Assembly: GCF_000620705.1 (NCBI RefSeq)
Contig: NZ_JIAR01000025.1
Location: forward strand, 69,501 to 133,500
Direction: 5' to 3'
Source: Nocardioides sp. URHA0020
Lineage (GTDB): Bacteria > Actinomycetota > Actinomycetes > Propionibacteriales > Nocardioidaceae
DNA: 64,000 bases
How positions within the stretch are numbered: position 1 is the stretch's first letter; the number at the start of each line of letters is the position of its first letter. Of the stretch, positions 42,085 to 51,709 are shown piece by piece. The notes beneath the pieces are model-generated. The model did no database searches. It was not told where the DNA came from and saw only the letters and a program-made list of their open reading frames with translations. The translations under genes and the position numbers were made by a program.

Positions 42085-42922
42085 CCCGGCGCTTGACCGC
42101 TCCGTAGGCGCGCATGAACGCGACCTTCGCCCGGTCGCGCCCGGGGGCGTCGCCGTAGACCCTCGGGTCCATGCCGACCCGTCGCACCTTCTCGTTGAAG
42201 GCCTGGACCATCGACTCGTCGGCGTTGTCGCGGTTGAAGAAGGTGATGGTCAGCGAGAGTGACGTGTCGTCGCCGTTCGTGAGCCAGTGGGGCGTGTACG
42301 GCGGGATGTAGGCGCCGCGACCCGGACCGAGCTCGATCTCGTCGACCTGCTCCGGCAGGGTGTCGAGGCGACCGAAGGAGCCGTTCCAGTAGCGGTGGAC
42401 CTCGCGCTCGCGCTGCTCGCGGTCGGCGAACCTGCCGAAGCCGAGCGTCCGGCGCCCCTCGAGCTGGAGCAGGAAGCTGTGCTCGATGTCGAAGTGCGCG
42501 GCGGTCACCGATCCCGGCGAGCTCGCGAAGACGAAGCCCATCCGGCGCTTCATGGTCGCCGGATCGATGCCGGCGTCCGCCGCCATCCCCTCGAGCAGCT
42601 GGTCGACCAGCGCGCGGTAGGGCTCCGACTGCTCGATGTTGAGCAGGGTGAACCACGAGTCGTTGGCGGCCAGGGCGCGGATCTGGTCGGAGACCCTGAC
42701 CACCTCGAGGGTCGTGCCGGCGCCCGCGTCCGCGGAGACCAACGGCTTCGAGGCCCTCTCGGCCGAGACCGAGTCGGCACCGAGCTCGTCCCCGAGCCGG
42801 GCGATCTCGTCGAGCGAGAAGCGCGGGTCGCCGGCGAGGCCGTGGGTGAACGGCACCTGCTGACGCTGGGCGAGTGCGGACTGGAACGACCGATCGACGG
42901 CCGGCCACGGCGTGTGCTTCAT
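42053..42922 (-). CDS. JmjC/cupin-like Fe(II)/2-oxoglutarate dioxygenase
   Basis: The 289-residue protein has the cupin-8/JmjC metal-binding pattern: His and Asp in AAHFDIEHSFLLQLEG and the distal His in IPPYTPHWLTNG. In this class the enzyme hydroxylates proteins or small molecules. GGGGGA precedes the ATG. Its 3' end overlaps the acetyltransferase gene by 32 bp on the opposite strand, so the two transcripts form complementary ends. The substrate is unknown. Confidence 0.8.
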   Translation of the reverse strand: MKHTPWPAVDRSFQSALAQRQQVPFTHGLAGDPRFSLDEIARLGDELGADSVSAERASKPLVSADAGAGTTLEVVRVSDQIRALAANDSWFTLLNIEQSEPYRALVDQLLEGMAADAGIDPATMKRRMGFVFASSPGSVTAAHFDIEHSFLLQLEGRRTLGFGRFADREQREREVHRYWNGSFGRLDTLPEQVDEIELGPGRGAYIPPYTPHWLTNGDDTSLSLTITFFNRDNADESMVQAFNEKVRRVGMDPRVYGDAPGRDRAKVAFMRAYGAVKRRVTGPETSASH

Positions 42923-43009
42923 GGGTCCCCCGGTTGAATGACGCGTGCCGAGTCACGCCATGCTGTGAGGGGACCTTCCCGTTCCGCGCCGCGGTTGAAA
43001 CCTGGTGCG

Positions 43010-43816
43010 TCAGTCCTGGACGGCCTTCGCGATGGCGATGCACCGGGTGAGATCGGCGTCCGAGGGCCCACGCGGCCCCTGGAGGGCGTGGAGGACGTGC
43101 ACCACTGTCCGCACGACCACCCAGTCACGCGCCCTCCGCTCGTCCAGCCCGGCGACGTCGACGAGGGTGTGGAAGCGCAGCCGGACCCCATCGCGGATGC
43201 TGCGGGGCCCGCCGACGAGCTCGTCCCAGCGGTGCCAGAGCATCGGGGCGACCTCGTAGTGCGGGTCGCCGTTGAGGGGCCTGGGGGCGATCGCCAGCCA
43301 GGGCTCGCGGTCACCGGCGAGCACGTGGGCGTAGTGCAGGTCGGTGTGGATGGTCCGGCCGGTGCTGGCGTCGTCGCGGCTGAGGTCGCGACCCAGCGAG
43401 GCGGCCTGCTCGACCAGCCGGCGCGGGAGCGGCGCGTCGCGCGGGAGGTCGTCGAGCTCGCGGACCCAGCCCTCGGCGTACGACGTGAGCGTGCGCAGCT
43501 GCGGGATGGCCGGGACGTGCAGCCGGGCGTAGAGCCCGCCGACGACCTCGCACGCCTCGACGTCCCACAGCTCTCCGAGGTCCTCGGGATGCAGGCGCTC
43601 GAGGAGCAGCGCCGAGCGGTGCGGGTCGGCGCGCAGCAGCTGCACGGCACCACGGCCGTGCCAGTGCTGCAGGGCGAGGTGGGCGTACTCGGCGGCGCCG
43701 ACCCTGAGCACCGCCGGCCGGCCGCTGGACGTCCGGACGGGCACGACCTCGGTGGGCTCACCGTCGGGCGTCAGCTGCCACTCCTCGAGCAGCGCGCGCA
43801 CCACGGCGGCGCTCAC
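43010..43816 (-). CDS. Aminoglycoside/hydroxyurea phosphotransferase-like protein, probable pseudokinase
   Basis: The 268-residue protein belongs to the APH(6)/hydroxyurea kinase family (EPWLAIAPRPLNGDPHYEVAP). The catalytic loop reads HTDLHYAHV, so Asp159 is kept but the usual Asn is His164. The metal-binding Asp of the IDP motif is replaced by Ala177 (LAIAP). Phosphotransfer is therefore doubtful. GTG start overlaps the GNAT stop (GTGA), placing it last in the TMEM175-lepA-GNAT-APH operon. A start further upstream exists but lies in the GNAT coding sequence. Confidence 0.8.
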   Translation of the reverse strand: MSAAVVRALLEEWQLTPDGEPTEVVPVRTSSGRPAVLRVGAAEYAHLALQHWHGRGAVQLLRADPHRSALLLERLHPEDLGELWDVEACEVVGGLYARLHVPAIPQLRTLTSYAEGWVRELDDLPRDAPLPRRLVEQAASLGRDLSRDDASTGRTIHTDLHYAHVLAGDREPWLAIAPRPLNGDPHYEVAPMLWHRWDELVGGPRSIRDGVRLRFHTLVDVAGLDERRARDWVVVRTVVHVLHALQGPRGPSDADLTRCIAIAKAVQD

Positions 43817-44310
43817 GTGGTCCGGATCCAGTGGTCCGGTGCGACGTCGGGCCGGCCGGGCACGGGCTCCTCGGTCTCGACCCAGCCGTCGCCGTACGCC
43901 TCGGTGAAGACGGTGCGCCAGAACCGCCCGGCGACCGGGTTGCCGTCCTGGAACGCCACGCACCACCGGCCGGGGTGCTGCGCGAGCACGTGCGCGGCCA
44001 GCCGCCGTCCGGTGCCACCACGACGAGCCGCCGGTACGACGAAGAACTCCGCCATCGCCTGCTCGAGCGTGCCGATGCCGGAGACCAGCGCGAACGCGAC
44101 GGGTGCCGCCTCACCGGTGTTGGGGTGCGGCGACCAGGCCAACCAGCCCTCGCGGTCGGGGCCGGGGTAGTCGGCCAGCCGGTCATGCCGGTAGCGGCCG
44201 TCGGCGTACGGGAACCCGTCGACGACCGGCGCGAGGTCGTTGCGGAAGGCCTGCCACAGCCAGGCCACGATGTCCCACTGGTCGTCACCGACCCGAGCGA
44301 AGCGCACCAC
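43813..44310 (-). CDS. GNAT-family N-acetyltransferase
   Basis: The 165-residue GNAT protein has the acetyl-CoA loop region VVPAARRGGTGRRLAAHVLA and the family-typical end GRFWRTVFTEAYGDGWV. It resembles small-molecule acetyltransferases of the RimI/aminoglycoside group. The start is GTG at 44310 or 44307 (GTGGTG), directly at the lepA stop, so translation is coupled. The substrate cannot be set. Confidence 0.85.
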   Translation of the reverse strand: MVRFARVGDDQWDIVAWLWQAFRNDLAPVVDGFPYADGRYRHDRLADYPGPDREGWLAWSPHPNTGEAAPVAFALVSGIGTLEQAMAEFFVVPAARRGGTGRRLAAHVLAQHPGRWCVAFQDGNPVAGRFWRTVFTEAYGDGWVETEEPVPGRPDVAPDHWIRTT

Positions 44311-46199
44311 TACTTCTTGGACTTCTCCGAGGGCTGCGTGGTGGAGAGCGCGGCGATGAAGGCCTCGGGCGGGACCTCCACGGTGCCGATGTTCTTCATC
44401 CGCTTCTTGCCGGCCTTCTGCTTCTCCAGCAGCTTGCGCTTGCGGGTGATGTCGCCGCCGTAGCACTTGGCCAGCACGTCCTTGCGGATCGCGCGGATGT
44501 TCTCCCGGGCGATCACGCGGGCACCGATCGCGGCCTGGATCGGCACCTCGAACTGCTGGCGCGGGATCAGGTCCTTGAGCTTGCTGGCCATCATCACGCC
44601 GTAGGAGTACGCCGCGTCCTTGTGCACGATCGCGGAGAACGCGTCGACGGGCTCGCCCTGGAGCAGGATGTCGACCTTGACCAGCTCGGCGGCCTGGTCG
44701 CCGGAGCGCTCGTAGTCGAGCGAGGCGTAGCCCTTGGTGCGCGACTTCAGCTGGTCGAAGAAGTCGAAGACGATCTCGCCCATCGGCAGCGTGTAGCGCA
44801 TCTCGACGCGGTCCTCGGACAGGTAGTCCATGCCCTGCAGGTTGCCGCGCTTGGTCTGGCAGAGCTCCATGATCGTGCCGATGTAGTCGCTCGGGCTCAG
44901 GATCGTGGCGCGGACGACGGGCTCGCGGACCTCGGCGATCTTGCCCTCGGGGTACTCGCTCGGGTTGGTGACGACCAGCGTCGCGCCGTCGTCCATGACC
45001 ACGTCGTAGACCACGTTGGGCGCGGTGGAGATCAGGTCGAGGTTGAACTCGCGCTCGAGGCGGTCGCGGGTGATCTCCATGTGCAGCAGACCGAGGAAGC
45101 CGATCCGGAAGCCGAAGCCCAGCGCACCGGAGGTCTCCGGCTCGAAGGTCAGCGCCGCGTCGTTGAGCTGCAGCCGCTCCAGGGCGTCGCGCAGCGTCGG
45201 GTAGTCGTCGCCGTCGATCGGGTAGAGCCCGGAGTAGACCATCGGGTTCGGGTGCTTGTAGCCGCCCAGGGCGTCGGTCGCGCCGTTGTGCTGGCTGGTG
45301 ACGGTGTCGCCGACGCGGGACTGGCGGACGTCCTTCACGCCGGTGATCAGGTAGCCGACCTCGCCGACGCCGAGGTCGCCGGCCTTGACCGGCTCCGGGC
45401 TGATCACGCCCACCTCGAGCATCTCGTGCACGGCACCGGTGGACATCATCTTGATCCGGTCGCGGTGGCTGAGCTTGCCGTCGATGACCCGGACGTAGGT
45501 GACCACGCCCCGGTAGGTGTCGTAGACGGAGTCGAAGATCAGTGCGCGCGGGGCGGCGTCGGCGTCGCCGACGGGAGCCGGGGTCTGCAGCACGATCTCG
45601 TTGAGCAGGCCCTCGACGCCCTCACCGGTCTTGGCGCTGACCCGCAGCACGTCGGCGGGGTCGCAGCCGACCAGGCCGGCGAGCTCCGCGGCGTACTTCT
45701 CCGGGTTCGCGCCGGGCAGGTCGATCTTGTTGAGCACGGGGATGATGTGGAGGTCGGCGCCCATCGCGAGGTAGAGGTTCGCGAGCGTCTGCGCCTCGAT
45801 GCCCTGGGCGGCGTCGACCAGGAGCACGGCCGCCTCGCAGGCCTCGAGGGAGCGGGACACCTCGTAGGTGAAGTCGACGTGACCGGGGGTGTCGATCATG
45901 TTGAGCACGTAGGTGCCGGCGTCGGCGCCCTCGGCGTTGCCGTCGGGCACCGTCCACGGCATCCGCACGGCCTGGCTCTTGATCGTGATGCCGCGCTCGC
46001 GCTCGATGTCCATCCGGTCGAGGTACTGCGCCCGGGCCGCCCGCGCGTCGACGACACCGGTCAGCCGAAGCATCTGGTCGGCGAGCGTGGACTTGCCGTG
46101 GTCGATGTGCGCGATGATGCAGAAGTTGCGGATGATCGCGGGGTCGGTCTGACCGGGCAGGGGTGCAGCAGCGTTGGGCACAGACGTCTCTCGGGTCAC
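44310..46199 (-). CDS. lepA: Elongation factor 4 (LepA), back-translocating GTPase
   Basis: The 629-residue GTPase has G1 AHIDHGKST, the switch stretch [15 protein letters not shown]3 DTPGHVDF and G4 NKID, then domains II, III and V and the LepA-specific C-terminal domain ending [20 protein letters not shown]. It acts on stalled or mistranslocated ribosomes. It starts at GTG 15 bp after the TMEM175-like gene. In many actinobacteria lepA is close to hemW; here hemW is 29 kb away. Confidence 0.98.
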   Translation of the reverse strand: MTRETSVPNAAAPLPGQTDPAIIRNFCIIAHIDHGKSTLADQMLRLTGVVDARAARAQYLDRMDIERERGITIKSQAVRMPWTVPDGNAEGADAGTYVLNMIDTPGHVDFTYEVSRSLEACEAAVLLVDAAQGIEAQTLANLYLAMGADLHIIPVLNKIDLPGANPEKYAAELAGLVGCDPADVLRVSAKTGEGVEGLLNEIVLQTPAPVGDADAAPRALIFDSVYDTYRGVVTYVRVIDGKLSHRDRIKMMSTGAVHEMLEVGVISPEPVKAGDLGVGEVGYLITGVKDVRQSRVGDTVTSQHNGATDALGGYKHPNPMVYSGLYPIDGDDYPTLRDALERLQLNDAALTFEPETSGALGFGFRIGFLGLLHMEITRDRLEREFNLDLISTAPNVVYDVVMDDGATLVVTNPSEYPEGKIAEVREPVVRATILSPSDYIGTIMELCQTKRGNLQGMDYLSEDRVEMRYTLPMGEIVFDFFDQLKSRTKGYASLDYERSGDQAAELVKVDILLQGEPVDAFSAIVHKDAAYSYGVMMASKLKDLIPRQQFEVPIQAAIGARVIARENIRAIRKDVLAKCYGGDITRKRKLLEKQKAGKKRMKNIGTVEVPPEAFIAALSTTQPSEKSKK

Positions 46200-46214
46200 G
46201 TACGGGGGGCGTCC

Positions 46215-46847
46215 TCATTCTCCCACACGCGAGGGCCGCGGACCGCGTCCGCGCAGCCGCCGCCATCCGTTCGCCGCCGGGGTGGCGACGAGCAGCAGCA
46301 GCAGCGGGAAGTAGCTGGCGGCGGGTACGGCGACGGAGATGGCGAGGGCCGCGAGCAGCAGGACGACGTTCGTCACGCCGGCGACCGGGTCGGCGTCGTC
46401 GGCTCCGTCGGTCAGCTCCGGGTGCAGGACCAGGAACGCCTCCAGCACGGTCAGGACGGCCGTGGAGACGACCATCGAGCCGAGGTAGAGGACCTTGGTC
46501 AGCGCGCTGCTGCCCGACGTGGCGACCAGGGCGGTGGGGAACGGCAGGAAGACGATCGTGAGCACCCAGACCATCAGCAGCTGGGCCACCCGGCGGTGGT
46601 AGCGGATGACGTGGCGCACCGACTCGTGCTGGACGAACCACAGCCGGGCGATCACCACGAAGCTGAGCAGGAACGCCCAGATCTGCGTCTGGTGCTCGCG
46701 CAGGAGGTCCGCCACGGTGTCGAACTCCTCGACGTCGGCAGTCAGCTCGACCAGCGGGAGCACCAGCAACGTGATGGCGATCGCCACGATCGCATCGATG
46801 AACGTGATGAAGCGCTCGAGGTCGCGCTCCCGATCGGTGTCCGGCAC
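46215..46847 (-). CDS. TMEM175-like potassium channel family protein
   Basis: The 210-residue protein has six hydrophobic segments and an N-terminal RFITFIDAIVAIAITLLVLP that aligns with the TMEM175 pore helix. That helix usually reads R-x3-F-S-D-A; here Ser is replaced by Ile (FID). Bacterial TMEM175 proteins form K+-permeable channels without a classical selectivity filter. GTG start with a TAGGCT -10 element 6 nt upstream. It heads the operon leading into lepA. Confidence 0.82.
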   Translation of the reverse strand: MPDTDRERDLERFITFIDAIVAIAITLLVLPLVELTADVEEFDTVADLLREHQTQIWAFLLSFVVIARLWFVQHESVRHVIRYHRRVAQLLMVWVLTIVFLPFPTALVATSGSSALTKVLYLGSMVVSTAVLTVLEAFLVLHPELTDGADDADPVAGVTNVVLLLAALAISVAVPAASYFPLLLLLVATPAANGWRRLRGRGPRPSRVGE

Positions 46848-46853
46848 GGTGGC

Positions 46854-46859
46854 AGCCTA
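46854..46859 (-). promoter_or_regulatory. -10 element TAGGCT of a leaderless promoter
   Basis: On the minus strand TAGGCT is followed by 6 nt and then the GTG at 46847. It would drive the TMEM175-lepA-GNAT-APH operon. Confidence 0.55.
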
Positions 46860-46898
46860 GTGACGACTCGAGTGACGGCTGTGGTGAAGGATTGGCGC

Positions 46899-47864
46899 AT
46901 GCCCGACGTACGACTCCCGACGACCATCCCGCACGGCAGGACGGCGCGACGCCTCGAGTGGTCCCACCTGCCACCACCGCTGCGCGCTCTCGTGGAGCGC
47001 CGGTGCGGCTCGCCGGTGGTCGAGGCGGTCTCGCAGGGCTCGGGCTTCACCCCCGGGTTCGCCTCCGTGCTCGTCTGCGAGGACGGCTCGCGGCACTTCG
47101 TGAAGGCCGCCTCGCTGAAGGCGCAGCGGATGTTCGCCGAGGCCTACCGCGAGGAGGCCCGCAAGCTCGCCGCCCTGCCCGCCGACGCCCCGGCCGCCGC
47201 CCTGCTGTGGACGCACGACGCCGACGACTGGGTCGTGCTGGGCATCGAGCACGTCGAGGCACGGGCGCCTCGGCGACCCTGGCGCGCCGCCGAGCTGGAC
47301 CTGTGCGTGGCGATGACCGAGCGGCTGGCGGGCGTGCTCACTCCCCCGCCCGACGAGCTCACGACGGAGTCGTTCGTGGCCGAGTTCGCCTCCTGGCCGG
47401 CGTACTGGGAGACGCTGCGCGCCGCTCCGCCCGACCTGCCCGGGCTCGTCGAGCACCTGGACGAGGCCGCCGCGCTGGCCGGCCGGTTCGCCGACGTCAC
47501 GGACGGCACCACGTTGGTGCACACCGACATCCGCGACGACAACCTGCTGCTCGCGACCGACGGACGGGTGCTGCTCTGCGACTGGAACTGGCCGGTGGTC
47601 GGCGCCGCCTGGCTGGACACCGTGCTGCTCATGATCGGGCCTCGCGGCGACGGACTGGACGTCGACGCCGTGCTGGCGTCCTCGGCGCTGACCCGCGACG
47701 TGCCGGCGGAGTCGGTCGACGTCCTGATCGCGCTGGTCACGGCGTACTTCCTGGTGTCCGCGGCCCAGCCGGTGCCGCCCACCTCGCCGTACATCCGCGA
47801 CGCGCAGCGGTGGCAGGGCGAGGTCTGCTGGCGGTGGCTCGGCGAGCGCCGCGGCTGGTCCTGA
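46899..47864 (+). CDS. APH-type phosphotransferase family protein
   Basis: The 321-residue kinase-like protein has the catalytic loop HTDIRDDNLL (His208, Asp210, Asn215) and the metal-binding Asp in LLCDWNW, so it looks catalytically competent. The N-lobe has a Gly-rich turn SQGSGFTPGFASVLV and a Lys in FVKAASLK. The family phosphorylates small molecules such as antibiotics, choline or sugars. It is divergent from the TMEM175 gene. The substrate is unknown. Confidence 0.85.
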   Translation: MPDVRLPTTIPHGRTARRLEWSHLPPPLRALVERRCGSPVVEAVSQGSGFTPGFASVLVCEDGSRHFVKAASLKAQRMFAEAYREEARKLAALPADAPAAALLWTHDADDWVVLGIEHVEARAPRRPWRAAELDLCVAMTERLAGVLTPPPDELTTESFVAEFASWPAYWETLRAAPPDLPGLVEHLDEAAALAGRFADVTDGTTLVHTDIRDDNLLLATDGRVLLCDWNWPVVGAAWLDTVLLMIGPRGDGLDVDAVLASSALTRDVPAESVDVLIALVTAYFLVSAAQPVPPTSPYIRDAQRWQGEVCWRWLGERRGWS

Positions 47865-47865
47865 G

Positions 47866-47883
47866 GCCGGCCCCGGCGGTTTT
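47866..47883 (+). terminator. Weak hairpin terminator
   Basis: GCCGG-CC-CCGGC is followed by GG and TTTT just after the phosphotransferase stop. The stem is only 5 bp, so support is limited. The -35 of the rpsT promoter begins at its edge. Confidence 0.4.
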
Positions 47884-47910
47884 GGTGCATCCGAGCGCCG
47901 CTGCTAGCCT
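47882..47910 (+). promoter_or_regulatory. rpsT promoter (-35 TTGGTG, -10 TAGCCT)
   Basis: TTGGTG (47882-47887) and TAGCCT (47905-47910) are 17 bp apart. The start should be near 47917, giving a leader of about 84 nt before the GTG of rpsT. Confidence 0.6.
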
Positions 47911-48000
47911 TGTCCGTCGCGTCACGTGTGGATCCACCGTGCGCGCGACCCGACGTTACAACGACCGATCACCGATCATCCTCGACGCGAAGGCACACCA

Positions 48001-48261
48001 GTGGCGAACATCAAGTCCCAGATCAAGCGCAACAAGCAGAACGAGAAGGCGCACGAGCGCAACAAGGCTGTCAAGACCGGCCTGAAGTCCGCCGTCCGCA
48101 AGTTCCGCGAGGCCGCCGAGGCCGGCGACAAGGACGTGGCCGTCAAGGCCGGTCAGGACGCCGCCCGCAAGCTCGACAAGGCCGCCTCGAAGGGCGTCAT
48201 CCACAAGAACCAGGCCGCGAACCGCAAGTCCGCGATCGCCAAGAAGGCCGCTTCGCTCTGA
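48001..48261 (+). CDS. rpsT: 30S ribosomal protein S20
   Basis: The 86-residue Lys/Ala/Arg-rich helical protein starts (V)[20 protein letters not shown], the conserved S20 N-terminus, and ends [19 protein letters not shown]. It binds 16S rRNA early in 30S assembly. GTG start. It is transcribed alone, with a recognisable promoter before it and a strong hairpin after it. Confidence 0.98.
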   Translation: MANIKSQIKRNKQNEKAHERNKAVKTGLKSAVRKFREAAEAGDKDVAVKAGQDAARKLDKAASKGVIHKNQAANRKSAIAKKAASL

Positions 48262-48304
48262 TCCTCCCCGTCACCTGGTCCCCAGGTGGCACGTCGGTCG
48301 TTCG

Positions 48305-48335
48305 TCGACCCGTCTGACCTCGTCAGGCGGGTCGA
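48305..48335. terminator. Hairpin terminator between rpsT and holA
   Basis: A 14-bp stem with one G-T wobble (48305-48318 with 48322-48335) encloses a CTC loop. It lies between convergent genes and can act in both directions. Only a short T-rich stretch follows. Confidence 0.75.
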
Positions 48336-48358
48336 TGTCATTTCGCCGGGTGCCGGTG

Positions 48359-49348
48359 TCAGCGCGGGTCGCGCAGCGCGGTGACGGTGAGCACCAGCCG
48401 CTCCAAGGTGTACGACGCGTCGCTCGCCGCGCCCTTGATGTCGGCGTCGGCGCGGGCGATCGCCTGGATCGCCCGGGCGATGCCGCCGTCGGACCACCCG
48501 CGTGACTGGTCGCGGATCGTGCGCAGCTTCCACGGGGGCACGCCGACCTCGCGAGCCAGGTCGGCCTCGCGCATGCCGCGCGGCGCGGACCGGTAGCGCG
48601 CGACGCCGCGGGCGCCGCCCGCGAACGCGGACGTGACCAGCACCGCCGGCGTGCCGCCGTCGAGGGCCCACCGCAGCTCCTCGAGCGCCTCGGTCCGGCG
48701 CCCCCAGAACGCGGCGTCGGCGACCGCGAAGGACTTCGCCTCGGCGCGGCCGCCGAAGTACTGCTTCACCTTGTCGGCGGTGATCGCCTGTCCGATGAAG
48801 TCGCTGGTCAGCTGGTCGGCCGCGGCCGCCAGCGAGCGCAGGTCCTGACCCACCGCCTGCACGAGGAAGTCGGCGGCGTCGGGCTCGATCGTGGCGCCGT
48901 GGCGGCGAGCCTCGGCCGCCACGAAGCTCGGGTACTCCGAGGGGCGCAGCTCGCCGGACTTGGACTCGGTGACGGTGGCGAGCTTGCGGAGCTTGGTCAG
49001 CGTGCCGCTGCCCTTCTGGCCACCGCCGTGCACCAGCACCAGCGCGACCTCGTCGGCCGGCGCGGCGGCGTACGCCAGGAGTCCCTCAACCGACTCGTCG
49101 GGCAGGTTCTCCAGCCCGCGGACCACGACGCAGCGCACGCTCGAGAAGAGCGACGGCGCCGCCAGCTCCCCCAGGGTGCCGAGGGTGAGGTCGGAGCCGA
49201 CCGTCTCGGAGAACTCCGACTCGGCGTCATAGGTGCGGACGCTGTCGCGGACGGCCACGACCGTGCGCTCGTTGAGGAACTCCTCCTTGCCGGTCACGAG
49301 GGTGACCCGGCCCAGGACATCGGCGGCGCGGGGCGGAGAGCTGGACAT
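48359..49348 (-). CDS. holA: DNA polymerase III subunit delta
   Basis: The 329-residue AAA+-fold clamp-loader subunit begins MSSSPPRAADVLGRVTLVTG and has the family blocks GKEEFLNERTVVAVRD, FSSVRCVVVRGLENLPDES and LVQAVGQDLRSLAAAADQL. HolA opens the sliding clamp during loading. It has no Walker A, as expected for delta. It follows comEC by 44 bp in the conserved comEA-comEC-holA order, opposite to rpsT. Confidence 0.95.
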   Translation of the reverse strand: MSSSPPRAADVLGRVTLVTGKEEFLNERTVVAVRDSVRTYDAESEFSETVGSDLTLGTLGELAAPSLFSSVRCVVVRGLENLPDESVEGLLAYAAAPADEVALVLVHGGGQKGSGTLTKLRKLATVTESKSGELRPSEYPSFVAAEARRHGATIEPDAADFLVQAVGQDLRSLAAAADQLTSDFIGQAITADKVKQYFGGRAEAKSFAVADAAFWGRRTEALEELRWALDGGTPAVLVTSAFAGGARGVARYRSAPRGMREADLAREVGVPPWKLRTIRDQSRGWSDGGIARAIQAIARADADIKGAASDASYTLERLVLTVTALRDPR

Positions 49349-49392
49349 TGCACGTAGCGTCCCACAGCCCGCCGACGCCCCGGAGTGAGGCC

Positions 49393-51702
49393 TCAGCGGG
49401 TCGCGGTCGACAGGCCGTCGCCGTCGGCGATCACCGCGAGATCACCGTCGAGGTCGGTGCGCAGCACCCGGGTGCCGGCCCGGCGCAGCGGGGTGAGGGT
49501 GGCCTCGGCCGGGTGCCCGTAGTCGTTGTCGGCGCCGACGCTCACCAGCGCGACGCGGGCGCCGAGGGACAGCAACCAGGGCTCGTCCTGGTAGCGGCTG
49601 CCGTGGTGGGGCACCTTGAGCACGTCGACGTGGAGGTCCGGCAGAGACCGGGCCAGCGCCTGCTGCCCCTCCGGCTCGATGTCGCCGGTGAGCAGCATCC
49701 GGACGCCGCGCACCTCCACGAGCAGCACGACGCTAGCTTCGTTGGCGGTGCTGCCGTCGCCCGGTCCCGTCGTGGGCGCCCCCGGTGGGGGCCACAGCGC
49801 CTGCAGCGTCACCGCGCCGACGCGTCGGGTCACGCCGTACGGCGTCGGGGCGGGCGACCGACCCACCGACCCGGCGACGGACCCCACCTCGCGCACGCCG
49901 CCCGGCGGGTCGCGCAGGGTGGTGGTCTCGACGGTCCCGACCCGGCGGTCGTCCACCACCCCGGCCAGCCCGTCGACGTGGTCGGCGTGGAAGTGGGTGA
50001 GCACCACCAGCGGCAGCTCGCGGACGCCCAACCGGTCCAGGCACCGGTCGACGGCCACCGGGTCGGGGCCGCTGTCGACCACGACGCCCGCCCCGCGACC
50101 GGCGTTGAGCACCAGGGCGTCGCCCTGCCCGACGTCGCACGCGACCAGGACCCAGCCCGGCGGCGGCCACCCGGGGCTCGGCGGCTGCACCACCACGACC
50201 AGGGTCAGCAGCACGCAGCAGCCGACGCCCGTGACGGGTCGGCGCAGCACGAGCGGGCCGAGCAGCGCGATCGCCGCCACCAGCAGGCTGAGGACAGCCA
50301 GGGCGGGGGCACCGCTCCCCCACTCGAGCGCCGCCGTCGGCAGCGCGGCGCACCGGGTGGCGACGGTGACGATCCAGGCGACGCACCACGCGGCCAGGGT
50401 GCCGAGCGCGCCACCGCCGGCCGGCAGCACCAGGCCGAGAAGGCCCGCGGTGAGCCCCAGGACCGTCGCCGGTCCGACCGCGGGCGCCGCGGCGAGGTTG
50501 GCCGCCACCGCGACCAGGCTCACCTGTCCCGACAGGGCGGCGACCAGCGGCGTGCACGCCAGCTGGGCGGCGGACGGGATCGCGACCGCCTCGGCGACCC
50601 ACCGAGGCAGCCAGCGCGCCATCGCGTCGCGCCAGCCCGGGGCGAGCAGCACGATCCCCGCCGTGGCCAGGACCGACAGCGCGAAGCCCGGCTGCACGGC
50701 GAGCCCGGGCTGCACCAGCAGCAGCACCACGACCGCGACGCCGAGCGCGCGCGGACCTCGCCGCCGGCCGTCGGCGCCCATCGCGAACAGGGCGACCGTC
50801 CCCATCACCGCGGCGCGCAGCACGCTGGGCTCGGTGCGGGCGAGCAGCACGAACCCGACGATGCCGAGAGCGCCGACGCCCAGCAGGGCCCGCCCCCGCA
50901 GGCCGGCCCACCGGGCGAGCACCAGCAGGAAGCCCACGACCAGGGTGAGGTTGGTGCCCGAGACGGCCAGCAGGTGGGTGAGGCCGGTGGTCCTGAAGTC
51001 ATCCGCGAGCGCGTCGTCGACCCCGGCGTCGTCACCGTCGACGAGCGCCGGCACCAGCGCCCGCTGGTCGGCCGGGCGATGCTCGACCGCGTCGCGGATC
51101 GATCTCCGGACCGCGGCCGCCCCGCGCCACCACAGGTCGGGCTGTGCCACGACGTCGGGCGGACCCCGGGCGGACAGGACGCCGGCCAGGTCGTCGTCGT
51201 CAGCGGGTGAGAGCCGACCTCCGACGCGCACCCGGGCACCGAGAGGCACGGTGAGCCAGTCGGCGTCGCCGATCACCAGCACCGGTGCCGCCGCGGCGTA
51301 CGTCGTCCCGCGGCCGGTCACCTCGCGGAGCTCGAGCCGGGTGACGACCAGGTCGCCGTAGCGCGCGGAGACCGCGCGTGGGTCGGAGCGGACGGTCCCC
51401 ACCAGTCGGACGGTGGCGCCGTCCTCGGCCAGTGCCTCGACCGGGCTGCGCCGGACCTGGTCGAGGCGGAGCACGGTGACGGCGCCGACGGCGGTGAGGA
51501 CCAGCAGGGCGCCCGCCACCGTCCGGGACAGGTCGGCGGTGGTGCACCGGCTCAGTGCCCACAGGGCGACCGCACCGGCCAGAGCCACGACCACCACCCA
51601 CCACCCGAGCCACCGGCCGACGCCCGCCCCCGCCCAGGCCGCACCCGCGAGCACCAGCATCCGCAGGTCGGCCCGCTCGCGCGGGGGCTCACGCTCCGCC
51701 AC
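49393..51702 (-). CDS. comEC: ComEC/Rec2-family competence membrane protein
   Basis: The protein of about 769 residues has an N-terminal DUF4131/OB-like region and a central polytopic competence domain (GLTHLLAVSGTNLTLVVGFLL). The C-terminal MBL-like domain has VVLTHFHADHVDGL and LKVPHHGSRYQDEPWLL. ComEC forms the DNA-uptake channel in transformable bacteria, and the MBL domain may degrade one strand. I use the GTG at 51702, 5 nt after GAGG; the GTG at 51708 is an alternative. It follows comEA by 7 bp. Confidence 0.94.
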   Translation of the reverse strand: MAEREPPRERADLRMLVLAGAAWAGAGVGRWLGWWVVVVALAGAVALWALSRCTTADLSRTVAGALLVLTAVGAVTVLRLDQVRRSPVEALAEDGATVRLVGTVRSDPRAVSARYGDLVVTRLELREVTGRGTTYAAAAPVLVIGDADWLTVPLGARVRVGGRLSPADDDDLAGVLSARGPPDVVAQPDLWWRGAAAVRRSIRDAVEHRPADQRALVPALVDGDDAGVDDALADDFRTTGLTHLLAVSGTNLTLVVGFLLVLARWAGLRGRALLGVGALGIVGFVLLARTEPSVLRAAVMGTVALFAMGADGRRRGPRALGVAVVVLLLVQPGLAVQPGFALSVLATAGIVLLAPGWRDAMARWLPRWVAEAVAIPSAAQLACTPLVAALSGQVSLVAVAANLAAAPAVGPATVLGLTAGLLGLVLPAGGGALGTLAAWCVAWIVTVATRCAALPTAALEWGSGAPALAVLSLLVAAIALLGPLVLRRPVTGVGCCVLLTLVVVVQPPSPGWPPPGWVLVACDVGQGDALVLNAGRGAGVVVDSGPDPVAVDRCLDRLGVRELPLVVLTHFHADHVDGLAGVVDDRRVGTVETTTLRDPPGGVREVGSVAGSVGRSPAPTPYGVTRRVGAVTLQALWPPPGAPTTGPGDGSTANEASVVLLVEVRGVRMLLTGDIEPEGQQALARSLPDLHVDVLKVPHHGSRYQDEPWLLSLGARVALVSVGADNDYGHPAEATLTPLRRAGTRVLRTDLDGDLAVIADGDGLSTATR

Positions 51703-51709
51703 GCCCACC

